DNA of 20,058 nucleotides, taken from Chloroflexia bacterium (GTDB lineage: Bacteria > Chloroflexota > Chloroflexia > Thermomicrobiales > UBA6265). The DNA lies in contig JACCYX010000187.1 of assembly GCA_013696265.1 (NCBI GenBank), positions 1-20,058 of the forward strand, written 5' to 3'. Position numbers and translations under genes: made by a program. Shown one piece after another: positions 13,637-20,058 of the stretch; positions within the stretch are counted from its first letter, which is position 1; every line of letters starts with the position of its first letter. Below the pieces are notes generated by a model. It was not told the DNA's origin. It ran no database searches and saw nothing but the letters and a program-made list of their open reading frames with translations.

Positions 13637-14914
13637 GTGACCCATGATTCAGCCGGCTCCCGATCCGGGCGCACCGACTCGCCGCACCGCCTGGTGAGCC
13701 GCCGGCGTGTGCTCGCCGCCAGTGCCGGAGCCCTGACCGGCTCCGCCGCGCTCATCGGCGCGCTCAAGGCCCAGGCCGAAAGCACCCCCGCCGGAGGTCA
13801 CAATCCGCTCGCCCAGCCGGATTCAACGGTGGCCGGGCCGGAGGGCCTGGCCACCCTGCTGTCGTACGTTCCGCAACGCTTCGTCCAGGGTACCGGGGGG
13901 AGTGGCCTGCACTGGTACTACGCCGACCTGGCCCAGCAATTCGACGCCCTGGGTGTCCCGCGCGATGAACAAGGACCCGATGGGGAGAACGAGGACTGGC
14001 TGCCGGCCCTGATGACCCTCGCGACGGCCAGCGGCGCCTTCCAGTTCGCGCGCGTGCCTGAGTTCACGGATGGCATCGGCTTCAATCCCCTCGGCGTGGA
14101 CCAGACCCTGCTCGCCGGCGACCCGCCCAACCAGATCACGCTGTTCCGGGGCGGACTCGTTCCCGCCAATCTCGTCATCGCCTGGGAACTCGCCGGCTAC
14201 ACCCTGATGGTGACATCGGACGGCACGTCGATCTGGTCGATCGGGACCGATGGCGAGCTCGATCTCCAGCACCCCGTGCAACGGGCCGTGATGGCCGCCT
14301 TCAACAACGTGACCCTCATCGGCGACATCCTGGTCTGCGCGCCCACCCAGGAATTGCTGGAGGATGCCCTGGCTGCCGGCGCCGGGGGTGCTCCTTCGGC
14401 CGCCGCGGACCCGGTGTTTGGCGCGTCGTTGCGCACGTTGCCGGAAACCACTGTCTCCGCCATCGCCGTCAGCCCCGCCGCCATTGGGTTCACCACCGAC
14501 ATCACCCTCTCCGCCAGCGCCACGCCCGAGGAGGCGGCTCGACTTGATGATCTCATCGCCCAATCCGACGAGAACATCGCGCCCATGCCCCCGTACGCGG
14601 GCCTCATTGCGGCGGTCGAGGCCGGCGCCGTCGCGAACGAGGAAGGCGATGGCGCGGGAACCGCAATGGTGCGAATCGTGACCGCATCCACGGAGGACGG
14701 GGAGCGGGCTACGCGGGTGGTGGAGTATCGCTGGAACGAGGGCAGATCGCTCTCCACCGGCCAACCGTATGTGGAACTGATGGAAATCACCGGGTTGTCC
14801 GTCGATGACGGCATTGCGGTGATCGACTTCGAGCAATTGTGGTCACCACGAGTCTGGAGCGACCTGATCATGATGGGCGACACGCTGCCGTTCATGATCG
14901 GCACCCCGGAATAA
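13637..14914 (+). CDS. Tat-exported protein of unknown function
   Basis: I do not recognise a characterised family. The GTG start at 13637 follows GAGAGGAA. The 425-residue product opens with a Tat signal: SRRRVLAASAGALTGSAALIGALKAQA (about 21-47), with likely cleavage after AQA. The mature part has mixed alpha/beta content. It includes LATLLSYVPQRFVQG near the start of the mature protein and repeated short segments built on VSAIAVSPAAIGFTTDITLSASATPEEAARLDDLI. Only one cysteine is visible (ILVCAPTQ), so no disulfide or metal cluster is predicted. The twin-arginine route suggests folding or cofactor loading before export. It converges on the zinc-ribbon gene with only 22 bases between the stops. 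Confidence 0.7.
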   Translation: MTHDSAGSRSGRTDSPHRLVSRRRVLAASAGALTGSAALIGALKAQAESTPAGGHNPLAQPDSTVAGPEGLATLLSYVPQRFVQGTGGSGLHWYYADLAQQFDALGVPRDEQGPDGENEDWLPALMTLATASGAFQFARVPEFTDGIGFNPLGVDQTLLAGDPPNQITLFRGGLVPANLVIAWELAGYTLMVTSDGTSIWSIGTDGELDLQHPVQRAVMAAFNNVTLIGDILVCAPTQELLEDALAAGAGGAPSAAADPVFGASLRTLPETTVSAIAVSPAAIGFTTDITLSASATPEEAARLDDLIAQSDENIAPMPPYAGLIAAVEAGAVANEEGDGAGTAMVRIVTASTEDGERATRVVEYRWNEGRSLSTGQPYVELMEITGLSVDDGIAVIDFEQLWSPRVWSDLIMMGDTLPFMIGTPE

Positions 14915-14936
14915 CCGCGGGTCACACGGCGATCGC

Positions 14937-16001
14937 CTACATCGTCGATGCGTCGCTGCCCGGCCGCAGTCGTGTGGCGGCGCGCTCCGCCGTTTGGACC
15001 AGGTTGTCGCGGTCGTCCAGGAGTTCGAGCAGGCGGTCGATCTTGCCGGTCAGGTTGATCATCGTGTCGACATCGCGGGGATGCTCTCGCGCCGAGAGCA
15101 AGGTCTCGCGAATGTCGTCGAACTGACCGGACCGCGCCGCGCCTTCCAACTCGTCGGCGATGCCCGACGAATCGGGCGCGATGCCCGCGATCGGCGGAAC
15201 CGGGCGCACGAGCGACGGGATCATGGCCCGGAGTTCACCGATCAGGCGCTCGGCCTTCGTGACGGTGTCTTCTTCCTCGTCATCGTCGCGAGGGCGGTCC
15301 GCGCCGCTGTCCGCTTCGACATCCTCGGTAGCCGACGATGCTTCAGCGGTCTCGCCTCCCTCCGGGTCAGTGTTCGATCCGATCATGGCCGAATCATCCT
15401 CCGGTTCCGGCGAATCCCATTGCTCCGCCCAGGCGGCGAGTGTTTCGGATTCGGCCTTGGTTTCGCCGTCGCCGTCGTCTTCGACCACGAGCATCGTGTC
15501 GCTGGTTTCCGGCGCCGGCTCGTCCACGGGGGTCGCATCGGTATCGGTCTCGTCAGGCTCCAAAATGTCGATCTCGGTGGCGTCGACCAATTCTCCGGAG
15601 TCCGATTCCGGATCGGTGGTCTCGGCCTCTTCGAGCACGACTCCGGATTCCTCGTCAACCTGATCGGTCGCCTCCGGCTCGTCGCGGGCATCGGCTGCCG
15701 GTGAGGCGCCCCACGACCAGGTGAACCCTTCGCCGGTGGTAGCGGTAGCGTCGGCCCTCGTTGCCGGCTCGTCATCCGCGCCGGTTGCCGGCTCGGCTGG
15801 TTCCAATGCGCTCCCTGACGACGGCGAGTCCGTATCTCCCCCCGTCGAATCGTCGGCCGCTGGATCAGGGTCGTTCGCGGTCGGCGCCGCCCAGACGCCC
15901 GTGGCATCCGCGGCCACCGGATCGTTGAGGCGAGTGCCGCACGATGTGCAGAACCGGGCGCCCTCGCGCACGGAAGCGCCGCAATTGGAACAGGTGAGCA
16001 T
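14937..16001 (-). CDS. Zinc-ribbon protein with long acidic linker
   Basis: The ATG at 16001 has AAGGAG seven bases upstream. The 354-residue product begins with a compact zinc ribbon, CSNC at 4-7 and CTSC at 18-21, of the kind found at the N-terminus of many double-zinc-ribbon or membrane-anchored bacterial proteins. Residues about 25-245 are extremely rich in D, E, S, T, A and P and probably disordered. A folded helical end follows (about 250-345: TKAERLIGELRAMIPSLV, IADELEGAARSGQFDDIRETLL, TMINLTGKIDRLLELLDDRDNLVQTAERAATRL). There is no membrane segment, so it is probably cytoplasmic. The function is unknown; the ribbon and helical tail suggest a scaffold joining two partners. Confidence 0.75.
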   Translation of the reverse strand: MLTCSNCGASVREGARFCTSCGTRLNDPVAADATGVWAAPTANDPDPAADDSTGGDTDSPSSGSALEPAEPATGADDEPATRADATATTGEGFTWSWGASPAADARDEPEATDQVDEESGVVLEEAETTDPESDSGELVDATEIDILEPDETDTDATPVDEPAPETSDTMLVVEDDGDGETKAESETLAAWAEQWDSPEPEDDSAMIGSNTDPEGGETAEASSATEDVEADSGADRPRDDDEEEDTVTKAERLIGELRAMIPSLVRPVPPIAGIAPDSSGIADELEGAARSGQFDDIRETLLSAREHPRDVDTMINLTGKIDRLLELLDDRDNLVQTAERAATRLRPGSDASTM

Positions 16002-16209
16002 CGGAAACTCCTTGAACGCGACTCGTGCCAGAAACGCATGGAAGACCGTGGTCCGTTGCATCAGAATACCGCGATTCCGGATGGATGCGCCGGGTTGGAC
16101 CTTCGGGCCGCAATACTGCGACAATTGCGCCCAGCGGCGCGGGCAAACCCCACGCCTGGCGGGAGAACGGATGCAGCCCTCTCCGTACAGTGGAAAAGCG
16201 ATGTGACCC

Positions 16210-16842
16210 ATGGCGAATGTGTTGGTCGGCCGGCGCGCCGTCTCGGCCCGGCAATTGGAGGTCGGTTCCGCCGCCGCGTTCGAGGTGTCGACGGGACAAT
16301 TGGTGCAGATCATCGACCTGGCGGGCAAGCAGGTCGCGTCGTTCGTGGCCGTTGGCAAGCATGGCGCGGTGCAGCGGCTTTCCCCCTCGACCACGATCAC
16401 CGCAAACGCCTCGCTGGTGCTGAAGGTGGGCGACAAGCTCTACTCCCAGCATCGCCGGCCGATGTTCGAGATCGTCGAGGATTCGGTTGCCCGGCATGAC
16501 CTGTTGACCTCGCCCCTGCCGGTCGACGACGACACCGACGCGAAGACCGCGATCAAGAAATCGACCGCGACCGCGCTGGCGGCGGCGGCACTTGATGCCG
16601 GGATCGACAGCGGCGATGTCGCCGATCCGATTAATTTCTTCAAGCACGTGGTCGTCAAGCAACGAGGCGAACTCGACGTCAAGGATTCCTTCGCCGAGCG
16701 CAACGACACGGTTGTCCTGCGCGTGCTCGCCGATTGCACCGTGGTCGTGGCCAACGCCTTTCCGGAAAAGAAGGCCGGAATCGCCAATGCGGTCGCGCCC
16801 AAAGGCCGGGTTCCCCAGATACTGGTCCGCGTCTACCAGTAA
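16210..16842 (+). CDS. DUF1989 (urea carboxylase-associated family) protein
   Basis: The 210-residue product matches the DUF1989 pattern: GQLVQIIDLAGKQVASFVA (29-47), RLSPSTT, VGDKLYSQHRRPMFEIVEDSVARHDLL (about 73-99), DPINFFKHVVV (about 139-149), RNDTVVLRVLADCTVVVANAFPEK (about 164-187). Paired family members act as carboxyguanidine deiminase (CgdAB) in guanidine use next to urea carboxylase and allophanate hydrolase genes. Here there is a single copy and no such neighbours. The region expected to carry the family's conserved NC-NL motif reads TATALAAAALDAG, and C176 is the only cysteine, so activity as a deiminase is doubtful. The ATG at 16210 has a weak ribosome-binding site (GGAAAAG). It diverges from the zinc-ribbon gene over 208 bases in which I see no clear promoter. 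Confidence 0.7.
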   Translation: MANVLVGRRAVSARQLEVGSAAAFEVSTGQLVQIIDLAGKQVASFVAVGKHGAVQRLSPSTTITANASLVLKVGDKLYSQHRRPMFEIVEDSVARHDLLTSPLPVDDDTDAKTAIKKSTATALAAAALDAGIDSGDVADPINFFKHVVVKQRGELDVKDSFAERNDTVVLRVLADCTVVVANAFPEKKAGIANAVAPKGRVPQILVRVYQ

Positions 16843-16977
16843 GGCGGGGTAGCCGCGGTTGGATCAACGCGACTACCAGGCGTATGCAGTCTCGGTCGGT
16901 TCCCGTTGGTCTTCTGCTCCCTGGCCCAGTCTATTTACGAAACGTCGCGCCACCGTTCACCACTTTCTCGCGTCCAG

Positions 16978-17064
16978 GTAGGGGATATCCAGCGGGGCCG
17001 ACCTTGTGTCCTCCCGGCGCTCCGGGATTGCACAGTCACGGGAGGACACAAGGTCCTCCCCTAC
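16978..17064. repeat. Head-to-head pair of GTAG-type REP elements
   Basis: The right copy (minus strand, 17039-17064) is complete: GTAGG, then GGGAGGAC-CTTGT-GTCCTCCC, a perfect 8-bp stem. The left copy (plus) starts GTAGGGGA at 16978 and ends ACCTTGTGTCCTCCCG at 17001-17016, with about 14 extra bases between. The two halves pair with each other over 16 perfect bases (17001-17016 with 17039-17054) and again over nine outer bases (16977-16985 with 17057-17065). The element lies between convergent genes and can terminate both. Confidence 0.75.
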
Positions 17065-17092
17065 CAAATCCGGCCTTCATGAAAAGTTCGGG

Positions 17093-17212
17093 CTAGAACA
17101 ACAGCCCAACCAGAAATCCGGTGACGATCAGGATACCGGCGGCAACCGCCACGATCGTCCACTGATCCGCCCGGCTCAACGGGATGCCGCGCGACGGGTT
17201 GCGTTTCGACAT
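17093..17212 (-). CDS. Small single-pass membrane protein, 39 residues
   Basis: The ATG at 17212 has a GAGG site six bases upstream. The product has a basic, polar N-terminus (MSKRNPSRG), a short amphipathic stretch (LSRADQW) and one membrane helix from about residue 20 to the end (IVAVAAGILIVTGFLVGLLF). The basic N-terminus predicts the N-in orientation. Longer upstream starts in this frame add low-complexity sequence without a ribosome-binding site. Function is unknown. It is divergent from hemH and sits before a REP pair that can end its transcript. Confidence 0.6.
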   Translation of the reverse strand: MSKRNPSRGIPLSRADQWTIVAVAAGILIVTGFLVGLLF

Positions 17213-17486
17213 GACTGCCTCATTCCTGATGGGCGATCGTCCAGACTGGCTGACTGGGCGTGCGGTGGATTGCCGGACTTCTCCTGACACCGCTCCCCGC
17301 CTGGATATGGTACTCAGGATACATGCCATCCGCCGGCCCGGATCGGACGATGACGCCGCCGGAACGAACGTATCGGATTGACGGCGCGCCACCCAACGGC
17401 GCGCGCCTCCACGAACGAAACGGGGAAGAAGAGATCAGGCGCCCGGCAAGGCGGTTCCCGTCTCGCCGGAGCCACGATCGCGACCT

Positions 17487-18455
17487 ATGACGACCGCAAC
17501 CCATCACCTCATGCTGCTGGCCTACGGTGGGCCGAACACCCTGGAGGATGTCCGGCCCTACCTGCTCGACGTGCGGAGTCATCGCCCGACCTCCGACCAT
17601 ATCGTCGAGGAGATTACCGAGCGCTACCGCCAGATCGGTGGCCGCTCGCCGATCCTGGAACTGACCAGCGCGGAGGCGGCCGGTATCGAGCGGGCGCTCA
17701 ACGCACAGGCCGGTGAGGGCGAATCCTGGAAGGTGTGGGTCGGCATGCGCCACTGGCACCCCTTCATCAAGGACGTGCTCGCTGACATGGCCGGCTCCGG
17801 GGTGACCGAAGCGGTCGGCCTGGTGATGGCCCCGCACTACTCGAAGATGAGCATCGGCGCCTACTTCAAGCGGGTGGCCGAGGCCGGATCGCCGGTTCGG
17901 TTGCGGCAGATCCAGAGCTGGAACCTGCTGCCTGGCTACCTGGACGCCCTCACAGAGCGCATTCACGATGCGCTGGCGAAGTTCCCAGAGGACGAGCGGG
18001 ACCAGGTGCCGGTGATCTTTACCGCCCACAGTCTTCCCGAACGTATCCGGACGTGGGATGATCCGTACGAACGCGAATTGCGGGAAACCGTCGACGCCCT
18101 GCGCGAGCGTATCCCGGACCAGCCGTGGGAATGGGCCTACCAGAGTGCCGCGATGACGCCCGACCCGTGGCTGGGGCCGGACGCCGGGGAGGTCATCGCG
18201 CGTCTGCATGGCGAGGGCGTTCAAAACGTGCTGATCTGCCCGATCGGGTTCATCTGCGAGCACGTCGAAATCCTCTTCGACATCGATGTCGAGTTTAGCC
18301 AGCAAGCCCGAGGGCTCGGGATACGTCTCGAACGGATCGAGATGCTGAACGATCACCCGCTGCTGCTCAACGCGCTCGCCGCCATGGTGCGGGACAAAGT
18401 CAGAACCGGTGACCTGGCGGAGCCGGACCCAGAGCAAGGTGCAAGCACGGGATGA
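17487..18455 (+). CDS. hemH: Ferrochelatase, coproporphyrin/protoporphyrin type (HemH/CpfC)
   Basis: The enzyme inserts Fe2+ into the porphyrin near the end of heme synthesis. The 322-residue product aligns closely in position with soluble B. subtilis CpfC: Y13 (LLAYGGPN), catalytic H181 in FTAHSLPERI, and the glutamate site in CPIGFICEHVEILFDID (E258, E261). There is no C-terminal membrane helix or [2Fe-2S] cysteine cluster. The Tyr in LLAYGGP is characteristic of coproporphyrin ferrochelatases of Gram-positive-type organisms, so insertion into coproporphyrin III is possible. The ATG at 17487 lacks a strong ribosome-binding site; a GGAG lies 16 bases before it. Its stop overlaps the hemY start as ATGA. 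Confidence 0.93.
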   Translation: MTTATHHLMLLAYGGPNTLEDVRPYLLDVRSHRPTSDHIVEEITERYRQIGGRSPILELTSAEAAGIERALNAQAGEGESWKVWVGMRHWHPFIKDVLADMAGSGVTEAVGLVMAPHYSKMSIGAYFKRVAEAGSPVRLRQIQSWNLLPGYLDALTERIHDALAKFPEDERDQVPVIFTAHSLPERIRTWDDPYERELRETVDALRERIPDQPWEWAYQSAAMTPDPWLGPDAGEVIARLHGEGVQNVLICPIGFICEHVEILFDIDVEFSQQARGLGIRLERIEMLNDHPLLLNALAAMVRDKVRTGDLAEPDPEQGASTG

Positions 18456-19918
18456 AACGCAGGGTAGCCATCGTTGGAGCCGGGATCAGCGGATTGGCAT
18501 GCGCCCTCCGGCTTCATGCGATCGACCCCAACCTGGAGATCGTCGTTTTCGAGCGAGAAGGGCGGGTCGGAGGGAAGATCCTCACCGAACGTATCGACGG
18601 CTTCACGGTGGAAGCCGGCCCCGATGCCTTCCTGGCGTCGAAGCGGGGTGGCCTCTCCCTCAGCCGCGAACTGGGACTCGAAGAGCGGATGGTTTCGCCG
18701 GTGCCAAAACACCGGCGATCCTTCGTGCTGAGCCGGGGCAGGCTGGTGGCCCTGCCGCAAGGGTTGAGCGGTCTCGTCCCCAGCGAGCTGAAGCCGATCC
18801 TGCGGTCACGCCTGCTCACGCCGGCCGGCAAGGTCCGGCTGACGATGGACCTGGTCATCCCGCCACGAACCGCGATCGAGGATGAGTCGCTGGCGACGTT
18901 CATCCGCCGGCGGTTGGGCACCGAAACGTACGAGCGGATGATCGAACCGCTGCTCTCCGGCATCTACGCGGGCGACGGTGAGCGGCTGAGCCTGGCGGCG
19001 ACGTTTCCACAGTTGCGGGCGTCCGAACTGACACACGGGGGCATCATCAAGGGCGCCGTGGCCCAGAACCAGGAGCGCGCGTCTCGCGATCCGGCCCAGA
19101 GCCCCCGCACGGGATTTCTGAGCTTCGAAACGGGGATGTCGGAAATCGTTGACCGGGCGCTCGACGTGGCGAAGCGGAACGGTGTCCGGTTCGTGCTCGG
19201 GGCCGACTGCTCACGGGTGCGGGCCGAGCCTGGCGGCCAGCCGGGCTACCGGCTGGCCGTGTCGCGGGGCGGCGAGGACCAGGTCGAGTCGTTCGACGGG
19301 TTGGTGATCGCCGTTCCGGCTTGGGCCGCCGTGCCCTTGTTGCGGGACACGGTTCCCGGGGCAGCCTCGGTGCTTGCGCGTTTCGAGCATGTCTCGAATG
19401 CCTTGATCGTGATCGCATTTCCCGAATCGCAACTGACCCGGCCGCTGCATGGCTACGGCTACGTCGTGCCGCGCGTCGAGCAGCGTGACGTGATGGCCAT
19501 GACCTGGGTTTCCTCAAAGTGGACCGGCCGGGCACCCGAGGGACAGGTGCTGATCCGCGCCTTCGTCGGCCGCGCCGGCCAAACGGCCGCCCTGGAGGGC
19601 AATGACGAGTCGCTGGTACAGCTGACGCTGCGGGAACTCAAGGAGGTTCTCCGGCTCGATGTCGTGCCCACCATAACTCGGGTCTACCGCTGGAACCGGG
19701 GCATGCCGCAGTACAACATGGGGCACCTCGATCGGGTCAACCGGGTTGAAACCGAACTGGCCCGGACCCCCAACATGGAATTGGCCGGCAACTACCTGCA
19801 CGGGGTGGGGATACCGGACTGTATTGTTTCTGGCGAAGCGGCGGCGGCCAATCTCCTCGCCGATTTCCGGGAACAGGCCCGCCAGGCATCCGTCCCCGCC
19901 TCCCCGGTCGCCAACTGA
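18452..19918 (+). CDS. hemY: Protoporphyrinogen/coproporphyrinogen III oxidase (HemY/CgoX)
   Basis: This FAD oxidase removes six electrons from the porphyrinogen, using O2, to give the porphyrin that ferrochelatase then uses. The 488-residue product has the FAD Rossmann motif VAIVGAGISGLACAL (5-19), the second FAD segment GRVGGKILTERIDGFTVEAGPDAF (38-60), a central RRLGTETYERMIEPLLSGIYAGD typical of HemY, and the C-terminal FAD-closing NYLHGVGIPDCIVSGEAAA. It starts inside the hemH stop (ATGA), so the two are translationally coupled. The pair could serve either the coproporphyrin-dependent or the protoporphyrin route. The deciding gene (hemQ/chdC) is not in this window, so the order of the last steps is not settled. 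Confidence 0.93.
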   Translation: MKRRVAIVGAGISGLACALRLHAIDPNLEIVVFEREGRVGGKILTERIDGFTVEAGPDAFLASKRGGLSLSRELGLEERMVSPVPKHRRSFVLSRGRLVALPQGLSGLVPSELKPILRSRLLTPAGKVRLTMDLVIPPRTAIEDESLATFIRRRLGTETYERMIEPLLSGIYAGDGERLSLAATFPQLRASELTHGGIIKGAVAQNQERASRDPAQSPRTGFLSFETGMSEIVDRALDVAKRNGVRFVLGADCSRVRAEPGGQPGYRLAVSRGGEDQVESFDGLVIAVPAWAAVPLLRDTVPGAASVLARFEHVSNALIVIAFPESQLTRPLHGYGYVVPRVEQRDVMAMTWVSSKWTGRAPEGQVLIRAFVGRAGQTAALEGNDESLVQLTLRELKEVLRLDVVPTITRVYRWNRGMPQYNMGHLDRVNRVETELARTPNMELAGNYLHGVGIPDCIVSGEAAAANLLADFREQARQASVPASPVAN

Positions 19919-19919
19919 G

Positions 19920-19947
19920 TATCCGAGGCCCATATGGACTTCGGATA
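19920..19947 (+). terminator. Stem-loop directly after hemY
   Basis: TATCCGAGGCCC (19920-19931) and GGACTTCGGATA (19936-19947) pair at 10 of 12 positions around an ATAT loop, two bases after the hemY stop. There is no U-run, so termination is inferred from position. Confidence 0.45.
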
Positions 19948-19965
19948 CATGCGTATCGAATGTTG

Positions 19966-20025
19966 GTAGTGGCAGAGCTTGCCTCTGTCCTCGGCCAAAA
20001 AGGCAGAGACAAGCTCTGCCGCTAC
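19966..20025. repeat. Head-to-head pair of GTAG-type REP hairpins
   Basis: The left copy is GTAGT then GGCAGAG-CTTGC-CTCTG (19971-19987). The right copy, minus strand, is GTAGC then GGCAGAG-CTTGT-CTCTGCC (20002-20020), a perfect 7-bp stem. The outer arms pair over 24 bases with two mismatches. This is the cleanest REPIN-like unit in the window. Confidence 0.75.
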
Positions 20026-20058
20026 CAGACTCCCTTCGAGTGTGCCTGGTGTTTACGC

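Noticed and set aside
1..20058. tRNA or rRNA genes
   Set aside because: No T-loop GGTTCGA-TCC with a matching acceptor stem and no rRNA-like conserved segments were found by eye on either strand.

Overview
The window is about 20 kb of GC-rich bacterial chromosome. It carries twelve apparently intact protein genes with readable functions or families, two intact genes of unknown function (one encoding only 39 residues), and three broken copies of an exported SH3-repeat gene. I see no rRNA, tRNA, CRISPR array, prophage or transposase. The gene set points to a Thermomicrobia-like Chloroflexota lineage, with Actinobacteriota as an alternative: Tat-exported proteins of unknown role, a long AcnA-type aconitase with an acidic SFPASDPP insert, a B. 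subtilis-like ferrochelatase followed by a HemY-type oxidase, and a SufR-like regulator. This placement is inference from gene content and composition, not a phylogeny.

Left end (1-2400): three minus-strand copies of a Tat-exported protein built from SH3b repeats lie in a row, and all three are disrupted. Copies 1 and 2 share a conserved 5' leader, so the duplication included upstream DNA. Positions 2400-5550, plus strand: an azlC-azlD amino-acid exporter pair, two tandem ClbS/DinB-like four-helix-bundle genes, and a MerR regulator with a TipAS ligand domain. Positions 5740-8725: a thioredoxin-like gene diverges from tyrS, which converges on a SufR-like Fe-S regulator with a large palindrome upstream of its start. 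Positions 8807-13273: pyrH diverges from acnA, which is followed by an FMN reductase gene.

Right half (13600-20058): a Tat-exported protein of unknown function converges on a zinc-ribbon protein with a long acidic linker. That gene diverges from a DUF1989 gene, followed by an opposite-strand 39-residue membrane protein. A translationally coupled hemH-hemY pair, covering the last steps of heme synthesis, closes the window.

The most interesting signal is between the genes. At least eight copies of a hairpin are scattered through the intergenic spaces. Most have a 5' GTAG tetranucleotide and a CTTGT-like loop, while the stem sequence changes with compensating substitutions. Several copies form head-to-head pairs. 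This is the architecture of GTAG-type REP/REPIN elements mobilised by RAYT transposases. A second family, a 130-bp MITE-like element with long imperfect terminal inverted repeats, occurs twice in the same orientation.
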